Positions 47,655-58,568 of a stretch of DNA of 64,000 nt are shown here, one piece after another (position 1 is the first letter of the stretch; every line of letters begins with the position of its first letter). The notes beneath the pieces were generated by a model. That model saw only the letters and a list, made by a program, of their open reading frames with translations. It was not told the DNA's origin and searched no databases. Source of the stretch: Xanthomonas nasturtii (GTDB taxonomy: Bacteria > Pseudomonadota > Gammaproteobacteria > Xanthomonadales > Xanthomonadaceae); contig NZ_LYMI01000008.1 of NCBI RefSeq assembly GCF_001660815.1, forward strand, positions 37,465 through 101,464, written 5' to 3'. Position numbers and translations under genes: made by a program.

Positions 47655-47683
47655 CGCTGCAGGTCGGCCTTCGACCTGCAGCG
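47655..47683 (+). terminator. 12-bp hairpin after the SDR gene
   Basis: CGCTGCAGGTCG and CGACCTGCAGCG flank GCCTT, a perfect 12-bp stem beginning 15 bp after the stop. There is no T tract, so it may be a rho-dependent or RNA-stabilising end. The remaining DNA to 47960 contains no gene I can support. Confidence 0.45.
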
Positions 47684-47960
47684 GTAAGCGATCTGCTGCA
47701 TCACTGTCGGCAGGTTCGCAGCGGTAACGTGGCGTACTTCCTTCGCTGCGCGGAGTGTGCCGCACTGCTTTCGTTGCACAGAGCGCAACGCAGTCATTCG
47801 CATCCATGCCGGGTTCGCGCAATGGCAGCCGCATACTCACTTGCGATGCAACAACGATCTGCAGACATCGTGCAGATACCTTGCGTCACATCCGTGGAGG
47901 GCAAAAACTCGATCACCCTCCTAATGCAGCGCCGCCGAGCCGGCGACGGCGCCTTAGCGA

Positions 47961-48716
47961 CTACACCGCAGACGGCGCCAATTCGCGCAGCTTGCCCTGA
48001 TGCAGCTCCAGCACGCGGTCCAGGCGCCGCGCCAGGCTGCGGTCGTGCGTCACCAACACCAGGCTGGTGCGCTGGGCGCGATTGAGCTCCAGCATCAGCT
48101 CGAACACGGTGCCCGCGGTCTTGTCGTCGAGGTTACCGGTGGGCTCGTCGCCCAGCACGCAACCCGGCTTGTTGACCAGCGCACGGGCCACCGCACAGCG
48201 CTGACGCTCGCCGCCCGACAGCTCGCTGGGTTTGTGTTCAATGCGATGGCCCAGCCCGACCGACTCCAGCAACTGCAACGCCTGCGCTCTGGCGACCGAG
48301 ACGTCCTTGCCCGACAGCAGCACCGGCATCATCACGTTTTCCAGCGCGGTGAATTCCGGCAGCAGATGATGGAACTGATACACGAAGCCAAGCGCCTGGT
48401 TGCGCAGCTTGCCGCGCTGCGCATCGGACAGTGCCGACATACGCTCGCCCGCTACATACACCTCGCCCGAGGTCGGAATATCCAGCCCGCCCAGCAGATG
48501 CAACAAGGTGCTCTTGCCGGCACCGGAGGCACCAACGATCGCCACGGTTTCGCCGGTGGCCACCGACAGATCCAGGCCGTCGAACACCGGCGTGCGCATC
48601 TTGCCTTCGGCGTAGGTCTTGCCCAGACCCTCGGCCCGAATCACTGCCTCTGCGTGGTTTGGCTTTTGCACGACCGATTCCCGATTCCCGATTCCCGATT
48701 TCCGAACCTCATTCAT
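47961..48716 (-). CDS. lolD: lipoprotein-releasing system ATP-binding protein LolD
   Basis: A 251-residue ABC ATPase with Walker [19 protein letters not shown], signature [15 protein letters not shown] and Walker [14 protein letters not shown]. With LolC/E it extracts lipoproteins from the inner membrane for LolA. The ATG at 48716 overlaps the permease gene by 8 bp. The first 15 codons span a GATTCCC heptamer array (48676-48703). An alternative GTG start ([17 protein letters not shown]) lies just after the array and would give a protein of normal LolD length (about 228), so the true N terminus is uncertain. Confidence 0.92.
   Translation of the reverse strand: MNEVRKSGIGNRESVVQKPNHAEAVIRAEGLGKTYAEGKMRTPVFDGLDLSVATGETVAIVGASGAGKSTLLHLLGGLDIPTSGEVYVAGERMSALSDAQRGKLRNQALGFVYQFHHLLPEFTALENVMMPVLLSGKDVSVARAQALQLLESVGLGHRIEHKPSELSGGERQRCAVARALVNKPGCVLGDEPTGNLDDKTAGTVFELMLELNRAQRTSLVLVTHDRSLARRLDRVLELHQGKLRELAPSAV
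48676..48703 (-). repeat. heptanucleotide GATTCCC array at the lolD 5' end
   Basis: Three exact GATTCCC units (48676, 48683, 48690) and a fourth variant GATTTCC (48697). Seven is not a multiple of three, so a unit gain or loss between the ATG at 48716 and the conserved domain would shift the frame. Confidence 0.9.
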
Positions 48717-49950
48717 AACGCAGCGCCTCCGCCGGCTGGGTGCGCGAGGCGCGCCAGGCCGGATACAGGGTCGCCAGGAAACTCATCACCAACGCCACGA
48801 CGGTGATCACCACCACGTCCTGGGTCTGCATATCGGTCGGCAGGCCGGTGATGTAGTACACGTCTTCGGGCAACAACTTCACGCTGAAAATCGCTTCGAT
48901 CACGCCAAGGATGCGTTCGAGATTGAGCGTCAGCACGATGCCGCCGATCACGCCCATGAAGGTGCCCATGAAGCCGATCAACGAGCCCTGCACCATGAAC
49001 ACCTGCATCACCCCGCCCGGCGACAAGCCGAGCGTGCGCAGAATGGCGATATCGGCCTGTTTGTCGGTCACCAGCATCACCTGCGAGGACACCAGGTTGA
49101 ACGCACCCATCGCCACGATCAGCGACAGCAGGATGCCCATCACGGTCTTTTCCATCTTCAACGAGTGATAGAGATTGGCGTTTTCCTGGGTCCAGTCGCT
49201 GACCCGATACGGGCCATGCAACTTCACCGCCAGGTCGCGCGCCACCGGCCAGGCCTGATCCATGTCGTGCAGGCGCAGACGCACGCCGGTCACGCCATCC
49301 ATGCGCAGCACGCGCGCCAGATCCTGCATGTTGACCACGGCCAAGCCGCGATCGATCTCGTTGTAGCCGGCTTCGAAAATCCCGCTGACGGTGAAACGCT
49401 TGAGCCGCGGCATGGCACCCAACGGCGTGGCCTGGGTATCGCTGAGCAGCACGACGATGCTGTCGCCCACGTCCACGCCCAGCCACAGCGCCAGCTCCTT
49501 GCCGATCACGATGTTGTACGAACCAGACGTCAAGCTGTCGACCGAGCCCTGCTGCATCTTCTTGGCCAGTACAGACACCTTGTTCTCTTCGGACGGAACG
49601 ATGCCACGCACGATCGCCGGCTGCTTGCGCGGACCCTGCAGCAGCGATTCTGTTTCGATATACGGTGCGGCGCCGGCAACACGCGGGTCGGCCATGGCGA
49701 CCTCGACCGCGTGCTGCCAGTCGCGCATTGGTGCGCCTTCCGCGCTGACGGTGGCATGCGCGGCCATCTGCAACAGGCGGTCGCGGATTTCCTTCTGAAA
49801 ACCGCTCATGACCGCCAGCGTGGTGATCAGCACGGTCACGCCCAGGGCGATGCCCAGGATCGATGCCATCGAGATAAACGAGATGAAGCCATTGCGCCGT
49901 TTGGCACGCAGGTAGCGCAAGCCGATGGCAACCGGGATAGGTTTGAACAT
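48709..49950 (-). CDS. lolC: lipoprotein-releasing ABC permease LolC/LolE
   Basis: A 413-residue protein with four membrane helices: one near residue 25 ([20 protein letters not shown]), a large periplasmic domain, and three at the C terminus ([20 protein letters not shown], then further helices to the end). It belongs to the LolC/LolE/FtsX family. Only one permease gene is present next to lolD, so the complex may be a homodimer (LolF-like arrangement) or the partner may be elsewhere. I start at ATG 49950 ([19 protein letters not shown]). Last but one gene of the sdh-led run, 23 bp after ygfX. Confidence 0.92.
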   Translation of the reverse strand: MFKPIPVAIGLRYLRAKRRNGFISFISMASILGIALGVTVLITTLAVMSGFQKEIRDRLLQMAAHATVSAEGAPMRDWQHAVEVAMADPRVAGAAPYIETESLLQGPRKQPAIVRGIVPSEENKVSVLAKKMQQGSVDSLTSGSYNIVIGKELALWLGVDVGDSIVVLLSDTQATPLGAMPRLKRFTVSGIFEAGYNEIDRGLAVVNMQDLARVLRMDGVTGVRLRLHDMDQAWPVARDLAVKLHGPYRVSDWTQENANLYHSLKMEKTVMGILLSLIVAMGAFNLVSSQVMLVTDKQADIAILRTLGLSPGGVMQVFMVQGSLIGFMGTFMGVIGGIVLTLNLERILGVIEAIFSVKLLPEDVYYITGLPTDMQTQDVVVITVVALVMSFLATLYPAWRASRTQPAEALRYE

Positions 49951-49973
49951 GCGGTTCAACCGGGAAAGGGACG

Positions 49974-50736
<763 letters not shown>

Positions 50737-51519
50737 TCAGGCGCGACGCGCCATCATCAACTTCTTGATTTCGGCGATCGCCAGCGCAGGATTCAAGCCC
50801 TTCGGGCAAGTGCGCGCGCAGTTCATGATGGTGTGGCAGCGATACAGCTTGAACGGGTCTTCCAGATCGTCCAGACGCGCACCGGTGTCTTCGTCGCGCG
50901 AGTCGACGATCCAGCGGTACGCCTGCAGCAGGATTGCCGGGCCCAGGTAACGCTCGCCATTCCACCAGTAGCTCGGGCAGCTGGTCGAGCAGCACGCGCA
51001 CAGGATGCACTCGTACAAGCCATCGAGCTTGCGACGGTCTTCGGGCGACTGCAAGCGCTCGCGATCCGGCGGCGGCGGGGTCTGGGTGCGGATCCACGGC
51101 TTGATCGACGCGTACTGCGCATAGAAATGCGTCAGGTCCGGTACCAGGTCCTTGATCACGCTCATGTGCGGCAGCGGATAGATCGGCACCTCGGACTTGC
51201 CGCACGCGGCAATCGCCTTGGTGCAGGCCAGCGTGTTGGTTCCGTCGATGTTCATCGCGCACGAACCGCAGATGCCCTCGCGGCAGGAACGGCGGAACGC
51301 CAACGTCGGGTCGATCTCGTTCTTGATCTTGATCAGCGCGTCCAACACCATCGGGCCGCATTTATCCAGATCGATCTCGTAGCTGTCGGTGCGCGGGTTG
51401 GCGTCGACGTCCGGATCCCAGCGGTAGACCTTGAAAGTGCGCGTGTTCTTGGCGCCCTGTGCAGGGTAATGCTTGCCCTTGCCGATCTTTGAATTCTTGG
51501 GGAGGGTGAACTCTGCCAT
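50737..51519 (-). CDS. sdhB: succinate dehydrogenase iron-sulfur subunit
   Basis: A 260-residue protein with all three cluster motifs: [15 protein letters not shown] and the preceding region for 2Fe-2[17 protein letters not shown] for 4Fe-4S, and [17 protein letters not shown] for 3Fe-4S. It transfers electrons from FAD in SdhA to quinone. The N terminus starts [15 protein letters not shown]. Soluble side of complex II on the inner membrane. Confidence 0.97.
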   Translation of the reverse strand: MAEFTLPKNSKIGKGKHYPAQGAKNTRTFKVYRWDPDVDANPRTDSYEIDLDKCGPMVLDALIKIKNEIDPTLAFRRSCREGICGSCAMNIDGTNTLACTKAIAACGKSEVPIYPLPHMSVIKDLVPDLTHFYAQYASIKPWIRTQTPPPPDRERLQSPEDRRKLDGLYECILCACCSTSCPSYWWNGERYLGPAILLQAYRWIVDSRDEDTGARLDDLEDPFKLYRCHTIMNCARTCPKGLNPALAIAEIKKLMMARRA

Positions 51520-51535
51520 AGCTGCTCTCGTTGGC

Positions 51536-51745
51536 TCAGGCGATGCGCGGTGCGAACGACAACCGCACCGTGCGCATGAAGGTAAAGATGACGGATGCCA
51601 CTGCCGAAGCAGTCGCGTAGCGGCCGGCCACTTGCCGGCGCTGCTCCAGCGTCATGTTGCGACACCATTGCAGCGACACATTGCCGCCACGCGCGGACGC
51701 GGTGGCAGGCAGTGGCACGGCAACAGTGAGTCGCTGCATGCGCAT
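51536..51745 (-). CDS. small hypothetical protein between sdhA and sdhB
   Basis: A 69-residue frame that fits exactly between sdhA (stop 51749) and sdhB (start 51519), with 3 and 16 bp spacing. The C-terminal part ([20 protein letters not shown]) is mildly hydrophobic and could lie in the membrane. No family recognised. The exact fit in the operon argues for a real gene; the alternative is a 200-bp spacer. Confidence 0.45.
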   Translation of the reverse strand: MRMQRLTVAVPLPATASARGGNVSLQWCRNMTLEQRRQVAGRYATASAVASVIFTFMRTVRLSFAPRIA

Positions 51746-51748
51746 CGA

Positions 51749-53539
51749 TCAGTAAACGCGCGGCTTCGGCGGGACCACGTCCACATCCTTGCTCAGCGTA
51801 TACATGTGCACAGGGCGGTACTCGAATTCGCACTTGCCCTTGTCGTCGACAGTCACCAGCGTGTGCTTCTGCCAGTTGACGTCGTCGCGGTCCGGGAAGT
51901 CCTCGTGCGAATGCGCGCCGCGGCTTTCCTTGCGCTGCTCGGCCGAATTGATCGTCGCCACTGCGTTGAGCAGCAGGTTGTTCAATTCGTAGGTTTCGAT
52001 CAGGTCCGAGTTCCATACCAGCGAGCGGTCCGACACCTTGACGTCTTCGAAGGTGGCGAAGATCTCGGCCATCTTGTCCACGCCTTCCTTCAGCGTCTTG
52101 CTGGTACGGAACACGGCCGCATCGGACTGCATGGTGCGCTGCATGTTGTCGCGAATCACCGACGTCGGCGTAGAGCCGTTGGCGTAGCGCAACTTGTCCA
52201 GCAGACCCAGCGCCTTGTCGCACGCATCCGACGGCAACGTCTTGTGCGGTTGGTTGGGCTTGACCGTCTCGGCGCAGCGGTTGGCCACCGCGCGACCGAA
52301 CACCACCAGATCCAGCAGCGAGTTGGAACCCAACCGGTTGGCACCGTGCACCGACACGCAGGCGGCTTCGCCGATCGCGTACAGACCGGGGACCACCGCA
52401 TCCGGGTCGTCGCCCTGCTTGCGCACGACTTCGCCGTAGAAATTGGTCGGGATGCCGCCCATGTTGTAGTGCACGGTCGGCAGCACCGGGATCGGCTGCT
52501 TGGTCACGTCCACACCGGCAAAGATGTGCGCACTTTCGGCGATGCCGGGCAGCTTTTCGTTGATGACTTCCGGGCCGAGGTGGGTCAGGTCGAGCAGGAT
52601 GTGATCCTTGTGCTCGCCAACGCCACGGCCTTCACGGATTTCCACCGTCATCGAACGCGACACCACGTCGCGCGAGGCCAGATCCTTGTAATGCGGTGCA
52701 TAGCGCTCCATGAAGCGCTCGCCGTTGCTGTTGCGCAGGATGCCGCCTTCGCCGCGCACGCCTTCGGTGATCAGGCAGCCCGCACCGTAGATGCCGGTGG
52801 GATGGAACTGCACGAACTCCATGTCCTGCACCGGCAAGCCGGCACGCATCACCAGGCCGCCGCCGTCACCGGTACAGGTGTGGGCGGAGGTGGCGCTGAA
52901 GTAGGCACGGCCATAACCGCCGGTCGCCAGAACCACGCCATGGGCGCGGAACAGATGCAGCGTGCCATCGGCCATGTCCAGCGCGAGCACACCACGGCAG
53001 ACGCCTTCTTCGTCGAAGATCAGATCGAGTGCGAAGTACTCGATCATGAAGCGTGCATTGTGCGCCAGCGACTGCTGGTACAGCGTGTGCAGCATGGCGT
53101 GGCCGGTACGGTCGGCTGCGGCGCAGGTGCGCTGCGCCGACGGGCCTTCGCCGTACTTGGTGGTCATGCCACCGAACGGGCGCTGATAGATCTTGCCTTC
53201 TTCGGTACGCGAGAACGGCACACCGTAGTGCTCCAGCTCGATGATGGCTGGAATCGCTTCGCGACACATGTACTCGATCGCGTCCTGGTCGCCCAGCCAA
53301 TCGGAGCCCTTGATGGTGTCGTAGAAATGGTAGCGCCAATCGTCTTCGCCCATATTGCCGAGCGCGGCGGAAATACCGCCCTGCGCGGCGACGGTATGCG
53401 ACCGGGTCGGGAAGACCTTGGTCAGGCAGACGGTCTGCAGGCCTTTCTGGGCCAAGCCGAACGTGGCACGCAGGCCGGCGCCGCCGGCACCCACCACGAC
53501 CATGTCGTACTTGTGTTCAGTGATCTTGTAAGCGGACAT
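51749..53539 (-). CDS. sdhA: succinate dehydrogenase flavoprotein subunit
   Basis: A 596-residue flavoprotein. It has the FAD motif [20 protein letters not shown], the covalent-flavin His in [17 protein letters not shown], the [15 protein letters not shown] substrate region and the C-terminal [18 protein letters not shown]. Oxidises succinate to fumarate. Flavinylation needs SdhE (50377) and probably the SdhAF4-like protein (54406), both in this locus. Confidence 0.98.
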   Translation of the reverse strand: MSAYKITEHKYDMVVVGAGGAGLRATFGLAQKGLQTVCLTKVFPTRSHTVAAQGGISAALGNMGEDDWRYHFYDTIKGSDWLGDQDAIEYMCREAIPAIIELEHYGVPFSRTEEGKIYQRPFGGMTTKYGEGPSAQRTCAAADRTGHAMLHTLYQQSLAHNARFMIEYFALDLIFDEEGVCRGVLALDMADGTLHLFRAHGVVLATGGYGRAYFSATSAHTCTGDGGGLVMRAGLPVQDMEFVQFHPTGIYGAGCLITEGVRGEGGILRNSNGERFMERYAPHYKDLASRDVVSRSMTVEIREGRGVGEHKDHILLDLTHLGPEVINEKLPGIAESAHIFAGVDVTKQPIPVLPTVHYNMGGIPTNFYGEVVRKQGDDPDAVVPGLYAIGEAACVSVHGANRLGSNSLLDLVVFGRAVANRCAETVKPNQPHKTLPSDACDKALGLLDKLRYANGSTPTSVIRDNMQRTMQSDAAVFRTSKTLKEGVDKMAEIFATFEDVKVSDRSLVWNSDLIETYELNNLLLNAVATINSAEQRKESRGAHSHEDFPDRDDVNWQKHTLVTVDDKGKCEFEYRPVHMYTLSKDVDVVPPKPRVY

Positions 53540-53573
53540 CTAATCTGGATTCCTGTTCTATGTGCCCGATGAC

Positions 53574-53960
53574 TCAGGCACCGCCCAGCGCGATGCGCGC
53601 CACTGCGAAAATGCTGACGATCGCGCCAAGCACGGCGATGAACTTCACCGTCGTCTGCAACGCCAGCGCCAGCAGCGAATTGTGGATGTAGTCCTCGAGC
53701 ACGACCTGCAGACCAAGCTGCGCATGCCAGAACATCGCCACCAGGAAACCGACCAGCAACACGGCATTCCACGGCTTGGACACCGCAGTGACTGCAGTCA
53801 TGTAGTCGGAACCAAGCAGGCTCAGCACGAACGCCACAAACCAGATCGCCAGCACAACCAGCGCCGTCGCGGTCAGGCGCTGCATCACGAAATGTTCGGT
53901 ACCGGTCTTGGCTGCGCCCAGACCACGCACATTTTTCAACGGAGTGCGATAGCGGCTCAT
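53574..53960 (-). CDS. sdhD: succinate dehydrogenase membrane anchor SdhD
   Basis: A 128-residue protein with three membrane helices. FWHAQLGLQVVLEDYIHN in the second helix carries the heme-ligand His region and quinone-site Asp-Tyr pair. Its ATG overlaps the sdhC stop. Start at 53960 gives MSRYRTPLKNVRGLGAAKTG, the usual leader. Confidence 0.93.
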   Translation of the reverse strand: MSRYRTPLKNVRGLGAAKTGTEHFVMQRLTATALVVLAIWFVAFVLSLLGSDYMTAVTAVSKPWNAVLLVGFLVAMFWHAQLGLQVVLEDYIHNSLLALALQTTVKFIAVLGAIVSIFAVARIALGGA

Positions 53961-54349
53961 GCGGAAGCTCCAGTCAGGACATACGCCCAGATTGCGCAGG
54001 TCAGTACCAGGCTGGCGATCACCGATGTCCAGCTGCTGCGGATAAAGGCCGGAATGCTGAACCCGCGGCCAAAGTCCTGGACGATGTGGCGGATGCCGTT
54101 GGACAGGTGGTAGGTAAAGGCCCAAGACCAGGCAAACAGGAACACCTGGCCGTACCAGGCGCCCAGATGCTGGGTGAGGCAATTCCAGTGGTCCTCACCT
54201 AGCACCAGCAAGAGCAACGAGACGGCGATGACCAGCGCGCCTCCGGAAAGGATGACACCGGTGGCTCGATGCAGGATCGAGGTCGCCATCTGAATCTGCC
54301 AGCGGTAGACCTGCAGATGTGGAGAAGTGGGACGTTCGCGGATCGCCAT
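53957..54349 (-). CDS. sdhC: succinate dehydrogenase cytochrome b556 subunit SdhC
   Basis: A 130-residue protein with three helices. RPTSPHLQVYRWQIQMATSI and LHRATGVILSGG hold the family Ser/Arg quinone-site residues, and YHLSNGIRHIVQDFG has the heme-binding His. Together with SdhD it anchors the complex and reduces quinone. Confidence 0.95.
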   Translation of the reverse strand: MAIRERPTSPHLQVYRWQIQMATSILHRATGVILSGGALVIAVSLLLLVLGEDHWNCLTQHLGAWYGQVFLFAWSWAFTYHLSNGIRHIVQDFGRGFSIPAFIRSSWTSVIASLVLTCAIWAYVLTGASA

Positions 54350-54405
54350 TCGCTGGGCTCGTTTTCTCGGCTGGGCGGCACTAGGCCGCTGTGGCTAAAA
54401 GCTGC

Positions 54406-54576
54406 TCAAAAATCGATGCAGCGTCCATTTTTTTCCCAGTCGCCGTAACGCGTTGGCTCGGGGCCGTCGCGTCCACCAATCTCCTTCGGCAGTGGCTTCT
54501 TCTCGGGTTTCTGCTCCTGAGGGGAAGGCTGCGTCTCGGAATCCTGCGCTGGGGTGGGGGTTGGATGGCCTATCAT
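54406..54576 (-). CDS. DUF1674 / SdhAF4-like assembly factor
   Basis: A 56-residue protein. The C terminus GGRDGPEPTRYGDWEKNGRC (then IDF) is the hallmark of DUF1674, the family of mitochondrial SDHAF4. SDHAF4 binds flavinylated SdhA, shields it and promotes its union with SdhB. The N-terminal 30 residues are Pro/Gln/Glu-rich and disordered. It stands immediately upstream of sdhC on the same strand (56 bp), which strongly supports a role in complex II assembly. Start at 54576. Confidence 0.88.
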   Translation of the reverse strand: MIGHPTPTPAQDSETQPSPQEQKPEKKPLPKEIGGRDGPEPTRYGDWEKNGRCIDF

Positions 54577-54615
54577 AGTGGTCTCACAACGTTGCGATTT
54601 TAGTCCTCCCCATCC

Positions 54616-55488
54616 ATGGCTGACAACCTGAATCTTATTCCACAGGGTTTTGGCTCCCTGCACGATATGCAATACGTCCGACTCGTCGGCGCGGATGCAG
54701 CGGCGTTTGCGCATGCCCAATTCGCCAATGACGTGCAGGCGTTGGCGGTTGGGCAGTGGCAGTGGAATGCGTGGTTGACCGCGAAGGGGCGCGTCATTGC
54801 CATCTTCGCACTCCTGCGTGAGGACGACACACACTTGCTGATGCTGTTGCCCGATGGCAACGCGGCCGAGATCGCCGCGCAGCTCGTCCGTTTCGTGTTC
54901 CGCCGCAAGCTGAAAATCAGCACCGCCGCCCTGTTCGCCTGTGCCGGCTTCGCCGCGCCAGTGCACGCGCACGCTGCGCAGGCCGATATCAGAACGCAGC
55001 GTATCGAACTGGATATGGGCAGCGCCGCGCTGCCGCGCACCTTGCTGTTGTACGCCGAAGATGCATTGGCGGCGCCTATCGAACCAGCGAGCGCAGATGC
55101 GCAATGGCGGCGTGCGGATCTGCAACTGGGACTCGCCCGCCTGGTCGAGGGCCAGCGCGAACTGTGGACGCCGCAGCAGCTGGCACTGGACCGCCTGCAG
55201 GCCTATAGCGTGAAAAAGGGCTGCTATCCGGGCCAGGAGATCGTGGCGCGGACGCACTTTCTGGGCAAGGCCAAGCGCGCATTGCAGTTGCTCGAAACCG
55301 ATGCTGCGGCCGATGCCGGGGATGCCGTCGCACTGGACGGCACCGCGATCGGCACGGTGGTAAGCGTGGCCGGCAACCTCGCGCTGGCGGTGTTGCCGCT
55401 GGAACTGACCCTGGATGCCGGCACCGCCTTGCAGGCCGGCGCGCACGACGCTAGGCCGCACGTAATCGTGCCCGGCCTGGAGCGTTAG
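54616..55488 (+). CDS. ygfZ: folate-binding Fe-S maturation protein YgfZ
   Basis: A 290-residue protein of the GcvT/COG0354 family. It contains the diagnostic motif KKGCYPGQEIVARTHFLGKA, whose Cys is needed for function in E. coli YgfZ. It uses tetrahydrofolate to support repair or assembly of certain 4Fe-4S enzymes, including succinate dehydrogenase. It is divergent from the DUF1674-sdh operon with only 39 bp between start codons, so the promoters overlap. Start at 54616. Confidence 0.93.
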   Translation: MADNLNLIPQGFGSLHDMQYVRLVGADAAAFAHAQFANDVQALAVGQWQWNAWLTAKGRVIAIFALLREDDTHLLMLLPDGNAAEIAAQLVRFVFRRKLKISTAALFACAGFAAPVHAHAAQADIRTQRIELDMGSAALPRTLLLYAEDALAAPIEPASADAQWRRADLQLGLARLVEGQRELWTPQQLALDRLQAYSVKKGCYPGQEIVARTHFLGKAKRALQLLETDAAADAGDAVALDGTAIGTVVSVAGNLALAVLPLELTLDAGTALQAGAHDARPHVIVPGLER

Positions 55489-55627
55489 GCGCAGCTAGAA
55501 ACGTAGCAAGCAGTCGTCAGCTGGCTTGGCCGGCGCGCTCAACACCGTAGTGCGCATTTAGTCCATGCCGCTTCCGAACACCGGCCGTGCCCGTCTGGCG
55601 GCGAGCGCAGTCGTGTTATTGCCTGAT

Positions 55628-56716
55628 CTAAGCCACTTCCAGGCGCTGCCCGGTGGCCGGGTCGAAGAAGTGCAAGGTGTCGCTGCGCAGCGCCAGACGC
55701 AGTGGCTGGCCCACCGCCGGCAAGGTCTGCGGCGGGACACGGATCACCAGCGGCTGACCTCCACGGTCGAGATTGAGGAAGATCTCGTTGCCGACCGGCT
55801 CGATCACATCGACCCGCGCATCGAAGCCCAGCACCGCGTTGTCGGATGGCTGCAGGTGCTCCGGGCGTACGCCGACGATCACGTCCTGGCCGAACCAGGC
55901 AGGGTCGACCCGCGCCGCGCCCAGCGGCACGCGCCAGCCATCGGCCATGACCAGATGCAGGCCATCCTGGGCATCCAGGCGTCCCTGCAGCACGTTCATT
56001 GCCGGGCTGCCGAGAAAGCCAGCGACAAACAGGTTGGCCGGGCGGTCGTACAGCGCCATTGGGCTGTCAATCTGCTGGATCACGCCGTCCTTGAGCACCA
56101 CGATGCGCTGGCCGAGCGTCATCGCTTCGACCTGGTCGTGGGTCACGTAGATCATGGTAGTGCCGAGCTTGCGATGCAGCTGCGCAATCTCGGTGCGCAC
56201 GCTGTGGCGCAGCTTGGCGTCCAGGTTGGACAGCGGCTCATCGAGCAGGAACACCGACGATTCGCGCACCATCGCCCGCCCGAGCGCCACACGCTGGCGC
56301 TGGCCGCCAGACATCGCCTTGGGCAACTTGTCGAGCATCGGGGTCAGACCCAGCAGCTCGGCAGCATTGTTGACGCGCTCGGCAATGACCTGCTTGGGGT
56401 GACCGCGCAGCTTGAGGCCGAAGGCCAGATTTTCCGCCACGGTCATGTGCGGATACAGCGCATAGCTCTGGAACACCATGGCGATGTCGCGGTCCTTCGG
56501 CGCTACGTCGTTGACCACGCGCTCGCCGATCTTCAGCGTGCCGGCACTGATGTCTTCGAGACCGGCAATCATGCGCAACAAGGTCGATTTACCGCAGCCG
56601 GATGGCCCGACCAGCACCATCAACTCGCCGTCGGCCACTTCAAAGCTCGCACCCTGCACTGCCACCTGGCCGTTTTCGTAGACCTTGCGGACACCTTCCA
56701 ACTGCACTTTCGCCAT
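55628..56716 (-). CDS. ugpC: MalK/UgpC-type sugar ABC transporter ATPase
   Basis: A 362-residue ATPase with Walker A GPSGCGKSTLLRMIAG, signature MSGGQRQRVALGRAMV, Walker B SVFLLDEPLSNLDAKLR and switch His in MIYVTHDQVEAM. The C-terminal 120 residues form the TOBE/regulatory domain (VIVGVRPEHLQPS). It energises uptake of sugars, trehalose/maltose or glycerol-3-phosphate. No permease or binding-protein genes are adjacent, so it may serve several importers from a distance. Gene symbol is by family and could be malK or msmX. It is divergent from zwf. Confidence 0.85.
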   Translation of the reverse strand: MAKVQLEGVRKVYENGQVAVQGASFEVADGELMVLVGPSGCGKSTLLRMIAGLEDISAGTLKIGERVVNDVAPKDRDIAMVFQSYALYPHMTVAENLAFGLKLRGHPKQVIAERVNNAAELLGLTPMLDKLPKAMSGGQRQRVALGRAMVRESSVFLLDEPLSNLDAKLRHSVRTEIAQLHRKLGTTMIYVTHDQVEAMTLGQRIVVLKDGVIQQIDSPMALYDRPANLFVAGFLGSPAMNVLQGRLDAQDGLHLVMADGWRVPLGAARVDPAWFGQDVIVGVRPEHLQPSDNAVLGFDARVDVIEPVGNEIFLNLDRGGQPLVIRVPPQTLPAVGQPLRLALRSDTLHFFDPATGQRLEVA

Positions 56717-56799
56717 CGTTCGGCCTCAACGTAAGTTGTGCGCCCTGCCCTCGGCCCTCCCGATGGCGGTGACGCCGCATGCGCATGCCAGAAACTACC

Positions 56800-56843
56800 T
56801 GCAAACGAATGCAATGGTTTATTCTGACATGTAATCGTTTTCA
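56800..56843. promoter_or_regulatory. two LacI-family operator-like sites between ugpC and zwf
   Basis: TGCAAACGAATGCA (56800-56813) and TGTAATCGTTTTCA (56830-56843) both match the TGNAANCGNWWNCA consensus of LacI-type and CcpA-type operators at every fixed position. Their centres are 30 bp apart, about three helical turns. The pair lies 84 bp upstream of the ugpC start and about 270 bp upstream of zwf. One LacI-family sugar regulator may thus control both directions. Confidence 0.55.
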
Positions 56844-57110
56844 CATGGCAACATCGATCTCGGGAGGGACCATGCCGCCACGCAGTTCCAGCGCCATTGC
56901 CTACGGTGCAGCTCGCCGTATGAGGCAAGGCATGCCGCCTCGCAGGTGGAGATATGCCGCCACAGCGCTAACCGCTGATCACCAGTTACTGCAACAATCG
57001 GGGATTGGGCGTGCGCGTCCATCCCCCGCTGCGCGCACGCAAGTGTCGCTCAGGAACAGACGTACCGACCGCCGGCCGTCCGGCGCCTTTCCGACAAGCT
57101 GCTGATAACG

Positions 57111-58568
57111 ATGTCTCCAGAATCTGAAACGCGGTCCATGCACAACACCCTGATCCTGTTCGGCGCCACCGGCGATCTTGCCCAGCGCTATCTCTTCCCT
57201 TCCCTGCTGCGGCTGTTCGTCGACGGTTTGTTGCCGGAGGACTTCCGCATCCGTGCGCTGGCGTTGTCGCCGCACGACACCGAGGCCTTCCGTGAAGTGC
57301 TGCGGCCGCGCCTGACCGAGGCGCTTCCGATCGCCACGCCGGAGCAGATCCAAACGCTGCTGGAGCGCGTGGACTACCGATCGGTGGATCTGCGCGACGC
57401 CGAGTCTGTCGCCAATGCGGTGCGCGAGCTGGCCAGCCGTCAGTGCGTGAGCTATCTGGCGATTCCGCCGGGCCTGTACATCAGCACCTGCCAGGGCCTG
57501 GCCCTGGGTGGCGCGCTGGCGGCACCGCACCGGCTGATGCTGGAAAAGCCGATCGGCCATGACTCGGACAGCGCCCGCGAAATCCTGCAGTCGATCGGCG
57601 CGCTGATCGACGAAGACCGCGTATTCCGTCTCGACCATTATCTGGGCAAGGCGGCGGTGCAGAACCTGATCGCGCTGCGCTTCGGCAACACGCTGCTCGA
57701 AGCAGTGTGGAACCGCACCTATATCGAATCGGTGCAGATCCTGGTTGCCGAAAGCGAAGGCGTGGATGGGCGCGATGCCTACTACGCACGCTCCGGCGCA
57801 CTGCGCGACATGGTGCAGAGCCATATCCTGCAGCTGTTGTGCCTGGTGGCGATGGAGCCGCCGGCCTCGCTGGAGGCCGACCGCATTCGCGACGAAAAGG
57901 TCAAAGTGCTGCGGGCGCTGCGCCCGATGACCGCCGAGCATGCCGCGCACGACAGCGTACGCGGCCGCTACACCGCCGGCACCATCAACGGCCAGCCGGC
58001 ACAGGCCTATCACCCACCGGAAGGCAGCGACGTGGAAACCTTCGTCGCGGTGACCGCGCATATCGACAACTGGCGCTGGGCCGGGGTGCCGTTCCACCTG
58101 TGCACCGGCAAGCGTCTGGCCGAGCGGTCCACCCGCATCGTGGTCACGCTCAAGCCGGTGACGCATTGGCTGTTCGAGCGTCCGGACCGCCAGAACGCGG
58201 TGCCTAACCGCCTGACCTTCCAGTTGCAGCCGCAGGAGAACATCGAGCTCGGCCTGATGAGCAGCCTGGCCGGCCCGGAATGGGGCGCCATCGAACTGCA
58301 GCCGCTGGAACTGGAACTGTCGGTGCCGACCGGCCTGCACCGCCGCATCGCCTACGAGCGCCTGTTCGTGGATGCGTTCAACGGCAACCCGGCGCTGTTC
58401 GTGCGCGATGACGAGGTCAAGGCCGCGTGGTCGTGGATCGACAGCGTCAGCGACGCCTGGAAAGACGCCGCGCTGCCACTGCAGTCCTACCCGGCCGGCA
58501 GCTGGGGGCCCGAATCGGCGACCCACTTCCTGCCCCCGGCCACCGACGCACAGGGAAACAACGCATGA
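57111..58568 (+). CDS. zwf: glucose-6-phosphate 1-dehydrogenase
   Basis: A 485-residue enzyme. The NADP motif LILFGATGDLAQRYLFPSLL follows a short leader. The active-site motif RLDHYLGKAAVQNLIALRFG carries the catalytic His and Lys. It oxidises glucose-6-phosphate to 6-phosphogluconolactone. Two ATG candidates exist at 57111 and 57138; neither has a clear ribosome binding site, and the second gives MHNTLILFGATG, which is closer to the fold start. First gene of the glk-pgl-edd-eda run. The stop overlaps glk (ATGA). Confidence 0.96.
   Translation: MSPESETRSMHNTLILFGATGDLAQRYLFPSLLRLFVDGLLPEDFRIRALALSPHDTEAFREVLRPRLTEALPIATPEQIQTLLERVDYRSVDLRDAESVANAVRELASRQCVSYLAIPPGLYISTCQGLALGGALAAPHRLMLEKPIGHDSDSAREILQSIGALIDEDRVFRLDHYLGKAAVQNLIALRFGNTLLEAVWNRTYIESVQILVAESEGVDGRDAYYARSGALRDMVQSHILQLLCLVAMEPPASLEADRIRDEKVKVLRALRPMTAEHAAHDSVRGRYTAGTINGQPAQAYHPPEGSDVETFVAVTAHIDNWRWAGVPFHLCTGKRLAERSTRIVVTLKPVTHWLFERPDRQNAVPNRLTFQLQPQENIELGLMSSLAGPEWGAIELQPLELELSVPTGLHRRIAYERLFVDAFNGNPALFVRDDEVKAAWSWIDSVSDAWKDAALPLQSYPAGSWGPESATHFLPPATDAQGNNA

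Noticed and set aside
51473..53572. 699-codon plus-strand frame opposite sdhA
   Set aside because: Shadow frame; sdhA carries all flavoprotein motifs.
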